64,000 nucleotides of DNA, taken from the NCBI RefSeq assembly GCF_011397635.1, contig NC_064766.1:42191110-42255109 (forward strand), in the 5' to 3' direction. Under the pieces are notes generated by a model, which saw only the letters and a program-made list of their open reading frames with translations, had not been told where the DNA came from and did no database searches. Positions 11,618-23,492 of this stretch are shown one piece after another. The DNA is from Epinephelus fuscoguttatus. Its lineage: Eukaryota > Chordata > Actinopteri > Perciformes > Serranidae. Made by a program: the position numbers and the translations under genes. Each line of letters begins with the position of its first letter. Positions within the stretch are counted from its first letter, which is position 1.

Positions 11618-11935
11618 CCTGATATTTTTGATCCAGCTGCACAGCCACCACTTGGACTGGTTGAGATCAAGTGCCCAAATGTAAAGAGCTATGTTGACTG
11701 TAACTGCATCAAAATGCAGTATGGAACTGCGTACTGCTGGCAGGTGCAGGGCCAACTTTTGATCGCTGGCCTACAATGGTGCGACTTTGTCATTTGTGCC
11801 CAGGAGGACATGCTTGTGCAGCGTATCCATGTGGACCATAACATAACATCAGTCAACAGAGAGAAAGGTGACCAGTTTTACTTTCATGTGTTCATGCTAT
11901 GTTACTTGTCTGTGTCCAAAAGAGTGAGTGAGTGA
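11618..11935 (+). pseudogene. YqaJ-like exonuclease fragment
   Basis: The open frame reads PDIFDPAAQPPLGLVEIKCP, then YCWQVQGQLLIAGLQWCDFV, then EDMLVQRI. The E-I-K-C-P segment and the following Q-V-Q-G-Q helix are the core of YqaJ/lambda-exonuclease-type nucleases, where the E-x-K motif binds the catalytic metal. In eukaryotic genomes this form is typically carried by ISL2EU transposons. Only the C-terminal half of the domain is intact, and the frame stops at the junction with the LINE insertion. Similarity is strong by eye; function is lost. Confidence 0.7.
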
Positions 11936-11939
11936 CTCA

Positions 11940-12398
11940 CTGACAGGAACTAAGAAACGAGATCATATCTCTCCTGTTTTAGCTTCTCTGCACTGGCTCC
12001 CTGTAAAATCCAGAATTGAATTTAAAATCCTACTGTTAACTTATAAAGCTCTAAATGGTCAAGCTCCGTCATATCTTAGAGAGCTCATAGTGCCATATTA
12101 TCCCACCAGAACACTGCGCTCTGAGAACGCAGGGTTACTCGTGGTCCCTAAAGTCTCCAAAAGTAGATCAGGAGCCAGAGCCTTCAGCTATCAGGCTCCT
12201 CTCCTGTGGAATCATCTTCCTGTTACGGTCAGGGAGGCAGACACCGTCTCCACATTTAAGACTAGACTTAAGACTTTCCTCTTTGATAAAGCTTATAGTT
12301 AGGGCTGGCTCAGGCTTGCCCTGTACCAGCCCCTAGTTAGGCTGACTTAGGCCTAGTCTGCCGGAGGACCCCCCTATAATACACCGGGCACCTTCTCT

Positions 12399-12442
<44 letters not shown>

Positions 12443-12823
12443 TCCTATTACTGCATCTTGCTAACTCGGCCATTCTGGATGTCACTAACTCGGCCATTCT
12501 GGATGTCACTAACTCGGCTTCTTCTCCGGAGCCTTTGTGCTCCACTGTCTCTCAGATTAACTCATATCACAGCGGTGCCTGGACAGCGTGACGTGTGTGG
12601 TTGTGCTGCTGCCGTGGTCCTGCCAGATGCCTCCTGCTGCTGCTGCCATCATCAGTCATTAGTCATACTTCTACTGTTATTATACACATATGACTATTGT
12701 CACACATGTATACTGCCAGATATTAATACATACTTTCAACATATTGTACCACAGTAACCAGAACTATAACTATAATATTATTACTTTCATTAATGTTGTT
12801 GTAAGCTACTGTCATTACCTGCA

Positions 12824-12879
<56 letters not shown>

Positions 12880-13137
12880 ATTGTGTCATGTGGATTACTG
12901 TTAATTTATCATGTTGATCTGTTCTGTACGACATCTATTGCACGTCTGTCCGTCCTGGAAGAGGGATCCCTCCTCAGTTGCTCTTCCTGAGGTTTCTACC
13001 GTTTTTTTCCCCGTTAAAGGGTTTTTTGGGGAGTTTTTCCTGATCAGCTGTGAGGGTCATAAGGACAGAGGGATGTCGTATGCTGTAAAGCCCTGTGAGG
13101 CAAATTGTGATTTGTGATATTGGGCTTTATAAATAAA

Positions 13138-13170
<33 letters not shown>

Positions 13171-13172
13171 CT
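11940..13172 (+). mobile_element. 5'-truncated L2-clade LINE copy
   Basis: From GGAACTAAGAAACG onward the sequence matches the 3' third of the longer LINE at 22400-27243 almost base for base. That includes the last 110 or so ORF2 codons (to 12302), the (CT)n tract, TGTAAAGCCCTGTGAGGC and the (ATTG)n tail ending near 13172. The related hexamer ACTGAC lies at both ends and may be the target duplication. This copy carries an extra 24-bp unit (CTCGGCCATTCTGGATGTCA) compared with the longer copy. High identity suggests recent activity of the family. Confidence 0.9.
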
Positions 13173-13439
13173 GACTAGGACCCTGACAAGGCCTCCAGAG
13201 GAAAAAACGATTCCAAAGAAATGCAGTAACAGTTTTATTTGTCAGTGACAAACATGTAATAAACCATTTCATACACAATTGTTTCTCATGGTGATTGTGT
13301 ATAAACGGTGTTTTCTGATTTGATAGTTTGAACTTTGACAAATTAAATCAGTCAAAGTACAGCCGACACCTACGTAGTGAAGATATATAGAGTGTGTACA
13401 TCAGACCTGCAACATCACAGAATTCCGTTCTTGTTTAAA

Positions 13440-14247
13440 TTAAATAGAAACAAACAACAACGACCAGGTATCAAAGCACAAAATGGATTTCAGTGTGCAA
13501 ATAATCAGACACTGGCTCTGTAGATTTGGCCAACAGTAACACATTTGTTTGGCCCAAGCTTTGACCAGTGGCTTGTTGATGTAGTTTGACAGGAGGCAGG
13601 TTGCCGCATAAAGCTGGTTGATGCTGCCGGTGATGTTGAGAGGGATAACTGTGTCCAACAGTTTGTTGTCTTTGATTCGTCCTCTCTGCATGCAGTGTCC
13701 TGAGTGAGCAGCACTTCATCAACCTTGCAGGTCATCAAATCTGGATCCCTTATCCACCGTTACAGTCATGTCTCTGTCCAAAAGAGGGTTAATGCCAGAT
13801 TCCCTGAACAATTCCTCGTCCCTGACTGAGCCTGAATACAACAAGGAAATAAAAGTTACAGCACCATGCGGTGACATACCAACCAGTGCCTTCAGGGCAG
13901 GGTGGGATTTATACTGTGAGTACATCTCACTCTGTCAGAGTAAATATGAAGGCACCTGACATGTTCTCATCTCTGTACAGTCAGCTATGACTTGGGTGTC
14001 TGAGTACTTGCCGAACAAACTCGACATATTGGCTCTGCTTGCCTCAGGAGACGTCTGTATCCCTACATGTCCTGATTGTCCTGCTGACGGTGGACTGATG
14101 AATGTTGGACCGATCACCCAGATCCTTCTCCTTCAGACCCAGTGACAGGTACACCAAGAACAGGAACAGCTCGTCAGTCAGTGGAATAAAGGCATCGGCC
14201 CTGTTGGTGGGTGGTGTGAGACAGGTCCTTGTCTTAATGCTACTCAT
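13440..14247 (-). pseudogene. ISL2EU/IS5-type DDE transposase, decayed
   Basis: Read 5' to 3' on the minus strand, the pieces are an HTH-like LVYLSLGLKEKDLGDRSNIH with STVSRTIRT, a first-Asp region VIADCTEMR, YKSHPALKALVGMSPHGAVT, a second-Asp region TVTVDKGSRFDDL, and a C-terminal NKLLDTVIPLNITGSINQLY. This is the order of helix-turn-helix and DDE core found in ISL2EU-family transposases. Frames shift between the pieces, and the region that should carry the last acidic residue is not readable, so it is a pseudogene. Minus-strand AATAAA near 13233 could be its old polyadenylation signal. Confidence 0.75.
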
Positions 14248-14600
14248 GGCCTGGTCATAACAAATGGTGCTTTTACTTATATTGAATTACCGGAGAGGAG
14301 TGTTCTCTTGGTGTTGCTAGTGAAAACAAAATGCTGTAGTATGAACTATGCCTACCGGTCGACAAGGTGGATCAGCAGGACCTGGTCCGGAGCTGCTGCT
14401 GTGGTGGAAGTGGATGTCTGTGTCCGAGCACGCACCGTTCTCTTCGTCGCAGGTTCAGTCTGTTTCCAGAATTCCTGCAGATGGCGGGAGCTGGCAGATC
14501 TAAAGGAATGACAGAAATATAGAGCTTAACCTTTGATGTTCACCCTGAAAGATCTTGGCAGGAGGCAGTGGCAGGTACAGTAGCCTAATGTAGCTCCTGT

Positions 14601-15769
14601 CAGCATCACTGAGCACTCGGCCCCGTGTCGCTGTGTTTAGGGGTTTTTGTTACGATTCCTTGACACGGCACACTGAGGAGCACAACACAAACTGCTGCTA
14701 GCATCGTCCCGTTTCTGGTACTTCACCTTTTTTCTCTTTCTTTACTGATTCAACTAAAATATAACATGGAAAATATAAAATATAACCGCAGCAAAGTAGA
14801 TAGCTAGCTAAAAGTTGTCACTAGATAGTAGTCGGGTTTTGTTTTTGCCGCACAGTTGATCGAGTCGGGAAAAGTGGAAGCGAGTTGACTAAGTTTCCGG
14901 TTTGGTCATGTGACCTTGGGCATGAGGTCTATTACAGCCTGAATATACACATTAGAATGAATCAAAGACTAAACTTTATTTTCTGCTACGCGTACATCAT
15001 AAACTCATGGATATAAAGACGACTCACTGCAACAGGTGGAGAAATATAAATATTAGTGTTTTGTTTTGTTTGGCGCTCACACTGACACCACTGATGTCAC
15101 TTTCTGCCACCAGTTTGGCTCCGCCCACAAAACACATCATCACTGTGACGACTGCTGACTGATTTTTAAACTCCATTTTAAATCATCTTTTTATCTTTGC
15201 ACCTCTTGTCTGAACTGTTGCTGTTTTAATGTGTTTTTATTTTAAATCATTTAGTAATTAATTTGACCTGTGATATCTTTTCTCTTTCCTCACTGTAAAT
15301 CTGTATCCTCATTATATGTTTTATATCTTACTGCTCTGTGAAGCACAGGTGTCGACGACCTCAGAGTGACACCGGGCTTCACTTCATTAGAGCCTTAAAT
15401 CATGACTGTACGCTGAAGCGTTCAAGAGTAGCATCCTTTATAACGTGGGTATGTCACCATGGTTACCAAGGCTCCTTTTGTCCTGTTTGGAAACGCTGAC
15501 ACAAACTTTTGGAAACACGTGTGTGAAGTCATTTTCTGTGGCCCTGTCATGAAGCTGGAGCTGAGACCAGATCAGCTCTGATACTTTGGCTGCAGCATCT
15601 TTTTCAAGAACAAAACCTTTTTATTTCAGTGTGTTAAAACTTGTTAAACTTATTGACAGATGCATTTACAGTGATTGACTGTTCAGACTGTTAACGTTTA
15701 ACGTACAGGTCTGAAATACAGAACGAGAGCAGCTTTCAGTTTCCTGTCTGCTCTGGAGAGGTGATATCA
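14601..15769. other. Unique intergenic sequence
   Basis: AT-rich sequence, including GTAGATAGCTAGCTAAAAG near 14795-14815. No protein family, RNA gene or terminal repeat is recognised. It may include the right end of the ISL2EU-type element. Confidence 0.4.
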
Positions 15770-16982
15770 CAGATGGGCAGAAATACATCAAAATGTATTT
15801 TGATAAAAAAAAATACCCCTCAAATAAATGTATCAGAATAAAATACATGTATTTTGTATTTTCAAATACAGAAAATACTTTTTATCTTTCTCTTTATAGC
15901 AGCGACCCGCAGCTCTACAGGTCACTCTGTCGGTCGGTCCACAAAGCTTTTCATGAATAACTCAAAAAGTCCTTGACCAAAAATACTCAAAATGTGCATG
16001 CTGCAGCCAGAGACCATGAGTAACTATACCAGAAAGAGCAACCATGATTCATCCATTAATGGCGTGATAGTAGCAAACGTGGTCGCAGCTATTGCAAACT
16101 TGCTCTTGTTTCCTCACAGTTTGGTGCAGCAGAGTATTCAGGTTTGGGCTGTAGGATAAACACAGTTAGCATAAGCAGCGCTAGCTTGATATTATAACTA
16201 TCATCACCATGTATTTATACAACAGGCTATGTAGCCAGACCCAGACACACATCATACATCAAGCCAGTTGACATCTGTCACACTCAGATAAAATATTTAC
16301 CTTGACAGACAATCTGTTGAACTTGGAAGACGTGAGCAGCAGGGTAGTCTACTGGTAGTGTGGGTCCATGCACGTGAGCAGCATGCCTGCAAGTCCAGTC
16401 TAGCTGTGCTGTGAACTGTCCACCAACGGTCGAGCTGAACAGCAGCAAGACACTGTAGCTACTGTAGCTAGTTCACTTGTTTGCTGTCTAACTTGGAGCC
16501 TGTGTTCAACGCTTTCAAATGACAAAGAGAAAAGAAAGCTAGGGACATGTAGGCTACCCTAAAATATTATTTATTGATTCAGATTTAGATTCAGACAACT
16601 TTATTGATCCCACGTGAGGCAGTTCATTTGTAGCAGACTCATCCCAAGCATCAACCACAACAACATACAGTTTCCTATGTGATGCACAGTCCAGTGAAAC
16701 AGACCACGAGGTCACTGAATGGCCCAAGTTTAAAAACAACATATAGATGAAAATATTAAGAAGAAAATAAGTAAAAAAAAAATATATATATTGTAACATC
16801 CAATATTATTATTATGAGAATATGTTTCCATTATTTTTGTTTTTTGATTCATGGAGAAAGTATTTTGTTACAAATTACATTTGCTTTTTATCGGCCTCAT
16901 GAAATACTAATTACAAAACACTCAAATGTAACTGAAATACATATTTTAAATACATGTAATAGAAATACTGCCCTTCCTGGCG
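15770..16982. mobile_element. hAT-like non-autonomous element with 8-9 bp target duplication
   Basis: GTGATATCA occurs immediately outside both ends (15761-15769 and 16983-16991), a clean 8-9 bp target duplication. The inner ends, CAGATGGGCAGAAATAC and, as reverse complement, GGGCAGTATTTCTATTAC, share the GGGCAG terminal motif followed by repeated AAATAC text. An 8-bp duplication with such ends fits the hAT superfamily. No transposase is recognised, and a short LINE tail is nested inside. Confidence 0.75.
16570..16760 (-). mobile_element. LINE 3'-end fragment nested in the hAT-like element
   Basis: Minus-strand sequence ends in GGGATCAATAAAGTTGTCTG followed by AATCTAAATCTGAATC, a typical short-repeat LINE tail of teleosts. 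Only about 190 bp of the 3' end is present. Confidence 0.6.
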
Positions 16983-16991
16983 GTGATATCA

Positions 16992-18019
16992 GAGAACATT
17001 ACAGAGCTGTGTGATCCACTGTGTGTCTGTAACACACTGTGTTCACTATGCTGTAAAGTCTTTGAATAACAAGCGTTAGCTTCAAGGCTCTGAGGGGAAC
17101 GTTCTGGGCAACAACAAGAAACCAGCGTCCACTTCATCATCAGGTTTCTTAGAGTGCGGTGACTCATTTATTTCCAGGTAAACACTGTTAATCTCAGGTA
17201 GGTTTCCACTTCACAGTTTGAGTGTGTCACAGCTCAGTGTCCAAGTCTCCATCCAAACTCTTCATGCTGCCACACTTCACCTTCAAAAAACTGTTTGCTT
17301 GCCCCGTCACACACCTGCTGCTCATCACCTGCACCTTACCCATATCACCTGCCTTTTCCTGCTCTAGTGCGCCACCCTGTGTCCAAACAACAAAACTGCA
17401 TCTATTTACATGAAGTCACCATTTTTTAATTGTGGCCCCAACATATGCTGTCTGTGGTCTCCAGCAGATTCTGAGCTCTGTTATCACACCAAGAGATTTA
17501 TGTTCACATCCTCTGTTCTCTCTTAATAAATGCTTGTGTATTTAGATTTCCGTTTCCAAACAGCATTCGTCTGGTTTTGCTCAGATTTAATGAGAATTAG
17601 TTTGAATCAAACCACATGTTGAATTTATTCAGTTCTGATGGGACCTCCTCCAGAAGCTGCTGGAAACTGTCCCCAGAGCAGAACATGTTCTGTCATCCAC
17701 ACATTAACACCACTGTCAATATTTCTGATCCGGTCCTTTTCTTCTTCAGCACAGTGAATGAATGTTACAGACACTGAACAGTGTTTCATGTCTCCACCTG
17801 CTGGTGGGCCGTCACCATCACAGTCTGTGTGTATAATATGATGTTAATTCATCTACAGAAGAGACTTGATGATGATCACTGACATGAGGATGGAAACAAA
17901 GTTATCGGCCAAATCACTCGTTATATATCAGCAACAAATCCAATATGGTGCATACCCCCCCCCCCCAACATCTGTCTGACTGCTGTGAGTCATAAACCAT
18001 CAGACCTGAAACACGTCTT
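16992..18019. other. Intergenic sequence downstream of the TRIM gene
   Basis: This should hold the TRIM 3' UTR just below 18020. Otherwise it is unique sequence with a C-run at 17957-17966. No second gene is recognised; the 63-codon frame at 17222-17413 has no family signature. Confidence 0.45.
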
Positions 18020-19438
18020 TCATTCCTGTTGTTCTACAGTCACAGAGACCTTCAGTGGTAAAACCTTCAGTGGGAGATCATCCCCAGTGTAAATGAATGG
18101 AAACATCCTCTCAGTGAAAGTGTGTGTGAAGGTGTGTATGTGTGTGTTAGTATCAGGATCAGAGAACGACAGTTTTCCTCCGTTACAGTCCAGATTGACT
18201 CTGATCCTCTGGAGCTTCTTCTTCACTCTGAGAGCAGTGTTGTGATGTGGTGGGGAGAGCGCTCTGTATTTACTAGACCAGAACCATATTCTCCATAATC
18301 CAGAGTGTATGTCTCCTTTCCTCTGGACAGACTCTGCCAACACACCCAGTTCCCAGTCTGTACTGTCTCCAACCTCGACGTCCCAGCTGTGAGTCCCTGA
18401 GTTAAAGCCCTCAGAGCCCAGGACAGAGCAGTAGTGTAACCTCTCTGGATTATCAGGAAGCTGCTGCCTCTGTCCTCGTCTCACACTGGTCAGATCTTCA
18501 GACAGGATGAGTTCTGGACCAGCAGTGTTTGGGTCCAGGATCACAGGAGTGTAGGAGACCACGTCCTTCATCTTGTTCCAGATGTTGAAGGTCAGGTTGC
18601 CCAGGTGTTTGGCCTCGTCTATCAGAGCTCCTGAGAGCAGCTGTGGATCATCCAGCAGGGGGCGCTGCTGGACTCTGTCCACTGCAGCCTTGTAGTTGAG
18701 CAGGAATGAGACGTCTTCAGCTCTCAGCTCGTCCTCTGTGGCTCTGACTGTGTCTGAAAGAGCTGCTATCTCTCTGCTCAGAGCCTCCATCTTCTCCTTC
18801 ATCATCTGACTCTTCTGCTCCTCTTCCTCCCTCAGTGCAGCCATCCTGGCCTCCTCTTCCTCTTCCAGAAACTGGTGAAGCTTCTTGAACTGCTCCTTAA
18901 TCTGCCTCTCTGTGCGTCGGGCCTGGACCTTCATGTGTTCTGCTGTTTGATCACACTTCACTTTAACTTGTTCACAGACCTTTAACTTCTCCTTTAAGGG
19001 CTCCAGAGTTTCCTCAAGTTCCTTCTTGTGTTGTCGTGCAGCTTCATCGACGGGTCTGAATCTGTGGTCGGTGTGTTTTTCTGAATCTCTGCAGATGACA
19101 CACACTGGCTGCTGATGGTCCAGACAGAAGAGTTTGAGTTTCTCAGAGTGCAGACTGCAGAGAGCCTCTGAAGCTCTCTGATCTCTCTCCTGTAAGAAAC
19201 TCTCACACAGGTTCTTTAGAGCAAAGTTAGGAAGTAGGAAACTCTTTGAGTGTCTTCTCTTACAAACTGGACACTCACGTGCTGGTTTCTCTGTCCACCA
19301 GTTCTGCAGACAGTCTTTACAGAAGCTGTGGCTACATGACAGGATGACAGGATCTTTAAACATGTCACAGCAGACAGGGCAGCAGAGATCGTCCTGTAAC
19401 CTGGACGCCATTTTGTCTCTGAGTGACGCTGTGAACAC
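18020..19438 (-). CDS. Intronless TRIM family protein (RING, B-box, coiled coil, PRY-SPRY)
   Basis: A 472-codon frame with the full TRIM order. The RING (C3HC4) uses C20, C23, C35, H37, C40, C43, C56 and C59. B-box2 uses C94, H97, C105, H108, C113, C116, H122 and H125. A long charged coiled coil covers about residues 130-270, and a PRY-SPRY domain about 285-465 ([39 protein letters not shown]). Proteins of this layout are E3 ubiquitin ligases, often in innate immunity; the SPRY domain binds the target. It most resembles the TRIM35-like / zinc-binding A33-like single-exon genes that are very numerous in fish. Met10 ([14 protein letters not shown]) is likely the true start, since relatives begin there; the upstream Met is in frame. 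No breaks are seen. The exact orthologue cannot be named. Confidence 0.92.
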   Translation of the reverse strand: MFTASLRDKMASRLQDDLCCPVCCDMFKDPVILSCSHSFCKDCLQNWWTEKPARECPVCKRRHSKSFLLPNFALKNLCESFLQERDQRASEALCSLHSEKLKLFCLDHQQPVCVICRDSEKHTDHRFRPVDEAARQHKKELEETLEPLKEKLKVCEQVKVKCDQTAEHMKVQARRTERQIKEQFKKLHQFLEEEEEARMAALREEEEQKSQMMKEKMEALSREIAALSDTVRATEDELRAEDVSFLLNYKAAVDRVQQRPLLDDPQLLSGALIDEAKHLGNLTFNIWNKMKDVVSYTPVILDPNTAGPELILSEDLTSVRRGQRQQLPDNPERLHYCSVLGSEGFNSGTHSWDVEVGDSTDWELGVLAESVQRKGDIHSGLWRIWFWSSKYRALSPPHHNTALRVKKKLQRIRVNLDCNGGKLSFSDPDTNTHIHTFTHTFTERMFPFIYTGDDLPLKVLPLKVSVTVEQQE

Positions 19439-20304
19439 AGCAGGCAGACAGCTCAGCCACTCCCTGTTCCCTCAGAGTTACTTTCACTTTGAGTCGTTGT
19501 TGCTGTAAAACTCTGGTTCAGTGTGAGCAGTCAGTATTCCAGTATTCCCAGTATTCCCAGTATTCCCCCCTGGAGCTGTCCTCTGGTAGTGGAAGTGGTG
19601 CTTTTGGTCCAGAGGTGAATCTTATCGTCCGTCTCTGACTGTGTGTCTCCTCTCAGTGACTCAGGCAGAATAAAAACTTGTTTCCTGGTTTGTCTCATGT
19701 GAGTCACATGAGGGGCGGAGCTTCTTCACAGCACCAGCACACACTCTGTTTTTATACCTGCAGTATACGTACAATCTACAAATACTTCCTCTGTGTTAGT
19801 AGATACTCTGCATCAGTCTCTGGAGTAAACAGTGTATGTTTCATAGTATCAAGGTGTTTTCATGTTACTGATTCAGATCCTGCCCAGGTAAGATAACCCT
19901 CCTCTCCACTGCCCCCCCGCTCAGCCCTCACATTACTAACGTTCTGTACCTGAGTGAACTTGTGTCATCGTCTGCACAACATTTGTTTCTGTTGTCGCTG
20001 CAGTGGAAACTAGAATTACTGCATTCCTGGCAGATGACTTTGAACCACAGTTACCGCCCTTTGGTTGTATGACCCCGCCCACCAGTCCAGTTTCTCCGAC
20101 ATGTAAGTCCTGCGCAAATCAACCATTTCGTTGTCAGTGGAGACCTGGCCGAGACAGCAGCGTACGAAAAAGTTAGAGCCTAACAACAGCACAATAAAAA
20201 CCAGAACAGATCTACTGAAACATGTAGAAATATTAGAAAACCTGAACACAATGACAAGAACCAGCAGATTCATTCATCCTTGTACTTATCATTTCCATAA
20301 CCAT
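19439..20304. other. TRIM upstream region and intergenic sequence
   Basis: The first 250 bp should contain the TRIM promoter and 5' UTR, with repeated AGTATTCCC near 19533-19567. At 20065-20105 the text GGTTGTATGACCCCGCCCAC, CAGTCCAGTTTCTCCGAC is a diverged piece of the element found at 41190 and 54900. No gene is recognised. Confidence 0.5.
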
Positions 20305-21590
20305 TTATCCTGTTAGAGGTCACGGGGGGTGGAGCCTATCCCAGCTGACACTGGGTGAGAGGCAGAGTTCACCCTGGACAGGTCACCAGACTATCACAGG
20401 GCTGACACATAGAGACAGACAACCATTCACACTCACATTCACACCTACGGACAATTTAGAGTCACCAATTAACCTGCATGTCTTTGGACTGTGGGAGGAA
20501 GCTGGAGCACCTGGAGGAAACCCACGCTGACACGGGGAGAACATGTCAGAGCACCTGGAGGAAACCCACGCTGACACTGGGAGAACATGTCAGAGCACCT
20601 GGAGGAAACCCACGCTGACACAGGGAGAACATGTCAGAGCACCTGGAGGAAACCCACGCTGACACAGGGAGAACATGTCGGAGCACCTGGAGGAAACCCA
20701 CGCTGACACAGGGAGAACATGTCAGAGCACCTGGAGGAAACCCACGCTGACACAGGGAGAACATGTCAGAGCACCTGGAGGAAACCCACGCTGACACAGG
20801 GAGAACATGTCGGAGCACCTGGAGGAAACCCACGCTGACACAGGGAGAACATGTCAGAGCACCTGGAGGAAACCCACACTGACACGGGGAGAACATGTCA
20901 GAGCACCTGGAGGAAACCCACGCTGACACGGGGAGAACATGTCAGAGCACCTGGAGAAACCCACGCTGACACGTGGGAGGAAGCTGGAGCACCTGGAGGA
21001 AACCCACGCTGACACGGGGAGAACATGTCAGAGCACCTGGAGGAAACCCACGCTGACACAGGGAGAACATGTCAGAGCACCTGGAGGAAACCCACACTGA
21101 CACGGGGAGAACATGTCGGAGCACCTGGAGGAAACCCACGCTGACACAGGGAGAACATGTCAGAGCACCTGGAGGAAATCCACGCTGACACAGGGAGAAC
21201 ATGTCAGAGCACCTGGAGGAAACCCACGCTGACACAGGGAGAACATGTCAGAGCACCTGGAGGAAACCCACGCTGACACAGGGAGAACATCTGGGAGCAC
21301 CTGGAGGAAACCCACGCTGACACAGGGAGAACATGTCAGAGCACCTGGAGGAAACCCACGCTGACAGCGGGAGAACATGTCAGAGCACCTGGAGGAAACC
21401 CACGCTGACACAGGGAGAACATGTCAGAGCACCTGGAGGAAACCCACGCTGACACGGGGAGAACATGTCAGAGCACCTGGAGGAAACCCACGCTGACACA
21501 GGGAGAACATGTCAGAGCACCTGGAGGAAACCCACGCTGACACGGGGAGAACATGTCAGAGCACCTGGAGGAAACCCACGCTGACAACAA
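20305..21590. repeat. Dispersed repeat with 44-bp tandem array (copy 2)
   Basis: A single-copy anchor (about 20305-20500: TATCCCAGCTGACACTGGGT, ACCTGCATGTCTTTGGACTG) runs into about 24 copies of the same 44-bp unit as copy 1. At 20973-20995 the anchor-edge motif GGGAGGAAGCTGGAGCACCT reappears inside the array, so the array has been rearranged by slippage or recombination that included its border. The array ends at an inserted LINE tail near 21586. Confidence 0.92.
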
Positions 21591-21642
21591 TTTCCCCTCG
21601 GGGGTCAATAAAGTATTTCTGATTCTGATTCTGATTCTGACA
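21586..21642 (+). mobile_element. Very short LINE 3' tail inserted in the 44-bp array
   Basis: ACAATTTCCCCTCGGGGGTC, AATAAAGTATTTCTGATTC and a (TTCTGA)n tail form a typical LINE terminus about 50 bp long. CTGACA occurs on both sides and may be the target duplication. It marks a severely 5'-truncated insertion at the right edge of the tandem array. Confidence 0.65.
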
Positions 21643-22399
21643 AGGGGAGAACCAGAGAGGAAACACCGGCCACCCTCCACTCACACTAGGGGAGAGCGGA
21701 CCCCAAGCCAGCACCAGCGCCACAGAACCAGCGGCCACCCACAGATTTTAACATTTCAATATAATGTAGTGAATCACTCACGAGCAGGAGACCAGCATAG
21801 CGTTTCGGGGAAAAAGGCCCGTTTATTGTAAACTCCACAAAACTCCGGTAGCTCTCCAGGGGGGTAACATGTAAAGGTCTCCGTCCCAAACTCAGACTCA
21901 TCTGGACTAGCACCCTCACTTCCTAAAACACACACAATACCCCGCGGGGGCATCCCTCCCCCTCTCTACTCCACCAGTCTCCAGCCCGCACACTGACTGA
22001 CAGCTGACTCCACTCATACCACACTCATCACTGCCCCCAGGGTCGCTACAATAATTTGCAAAGTAGGGCTCTAAATAGAGTCGTAAAAAGATATATCTAC
22101 CCAATATATCTAATATCCAGTAAAGCCGAACTAGTAATGACACTGCACCTAGATGAACTATGTTAAGAGAAAGTTAGGATGATGGTTAATGTCAGATATT
22201 TTAACAAGTTCTCTAGAAACAGCGTTTTTGGGACTGTGATTGTTCCGGTTGTAGAGTTTTCAAATAGTGTAAATCTACTGAATATATCTAATATCTAGTA
22301 CAGCCGAACTATCGTGTTATTATTACTGTTGGTGGGAAATTATAACAGCGGAATATATTTGCCGTTTTAATATCAAGAACACTTCCGTGTTTTTGTGTG
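21643..22399. other. Unassigned sequence upstream of the L2 LINE
   Basis: A GC-mixed stretch (21660-22050) is followed by AT-rich sequence with two related motifs, ACCCAATATATCTAATATCC (22099) and CTGAATATATCTAATATCTA (22278). The right part may be LINE 5' UTR. The start of the element could not be fixed. Confidence 0.35.
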
Positions 22400-22520
22400 T
22401 GTACAGGAATTCGTGTGGACACCACGACAATGGATCCTAAGTGACTTCACACTGGCATTATTTCTGTGATACACGCGCATAATTTTAGCTCTTAGCCTTG
22501 GTAGCTACATTAGCTTAGCC

Positions 22521-23382
22521 ATGGCTTCTCCTTCTCCTGCCCTCTGTTGCTCGGTGTGTCAAATGTTCAGTTATGCCTCTGCCTCCTTTAGCGACAGTGG
22601 TAATTGTAACAAGTGTAGCTTATTTGCTGCGTTGGAGGCGAGGCTTAGTGAATTAGAAGCGCGGCTCCGCACCATGGAAAACCATTCAGCAGCTGCGGTA
22701 GTTAGCCAGTCCCCTGTAGCCGGTGCGGAGCCACATAGCCTAGCCTTAGCCTCTGCTAACTGTCCTCCGGTAACTCCCGTTCAGCCGGGAGGTTGGGTTA
22801 CGGTTCGCCAGAAGCACAGCTCCAAGCCGAAGCCCACGGCTCACCACCAGCCTGTTCACGTTTCCAACCGCTTTTCCCCACTCAGCGACACACCCGCTGA
22901 GGATAAAACTCTGGTTATTGGCAGCTCTATTCTGAGAAACGTGAAGTTAGCAACACCAGCGGCCATAGTCAAATGTATCCCTGGGGCCAGAGCGGCGACA
23001 TTGAATCAAATTTAAAGCTGCTGGCTAAAGCTAAACGTAGATTCAGTAAGATTGTTATTCACGCCGGGCGTCAATGACACCCGGTTACGCCAATCGGAGG
23101 TCACTAAAATTAATATTGCTCGTGTGTGAATATGCAAAAACGATGTCGGACTCCGTAGTTTTCTCTGGACCCCTCCCAAATCTGACCAGTGATGACATGT
23201 TTAGCCGCATGTCATCATTTAATCGCTGGCTGTCCAGGTGGTGTCCAGCAAACGATGTGGGTTTTGTTAATAATTGGCAAACTTTCTGGGAAAACCTGGT
23301 CTTATTAGGAGAGACATTCATCCCACTTTGGATGGAGCTGCTCTCATTTCTAGGAACCTGGCAAACTTTATTAGTAATTTAA
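22521..23382 (+). pseudogene. L2 LINE ORF1 (zinc-finger-like start, coiled coil, SGNH esterase)
   Basis: The frame opens with a Cys-rich segment ([22 protein letters not shown]), then a leucine-spaced helix ([17 protein letters not shown]). The beginning of an esterase follows, [15 protein letters not shown], where active relatives have G-D-S at the catalytic serine block and this copy shows G-S-S. After a frame change near 22985 the domain continues as SKIVIHAG, then [20 protein letters not shown] and [23 protein letters not shown]1 proteins of this type bind RNA and carry a carbohydrate-esterase-like fold. Broken by at least one shift, so a relic. Confidence 0.8.
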
Positions 23383-23492
23383 ATCCCTGACAACCCAGAG
23401 TTGAGATCAGGACTCAGAGTCGCAGTCCTAAACGCTTCTCTGAGCTTCTAGTTCAGTTACCCAGCCATAGTTTTAATAGTTTTATACAAACG

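Larger units (their letters stand above)
10717..14600. mobile_element. Decayed ISL2EU-type (PIF/Harbinger superfamily) element remains
   Basis: Three protein fragments lie together: a THAP zinc-finger exon (10717-10965, minus), a YqaJ-like nuclease segment (11618-11935, plus) and an IS5/ISL2-type DDE transposase (13440-14247, minus). ISL2EU elements of animals are known to pair a DDE transposase with a YqaJ-like nuclease, so shared origin is likely. A 5'-truncated L2 LINE (about 11940-13172) interrupts the set just after the nuclease frame. The THAP exon lies downstream of the DDE part on the same strand, so the element is rearranged or the THAP exon belongs to something else. Terminal repeats were not found. 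Confidence 0.6.

Noticed and set aside
20505-21590. Regular 44-bp repeats looking at first like a CRISPR array.
   Set aside because: There are no unique spacers: the units are contiguous, and the context is a vertebrate genome.
21660-22120. Possible LTR-type sequence upstream of the LINE.
   Set aside because: No paired direct repeats, primer-binding site or retroviral coding region could be seen.
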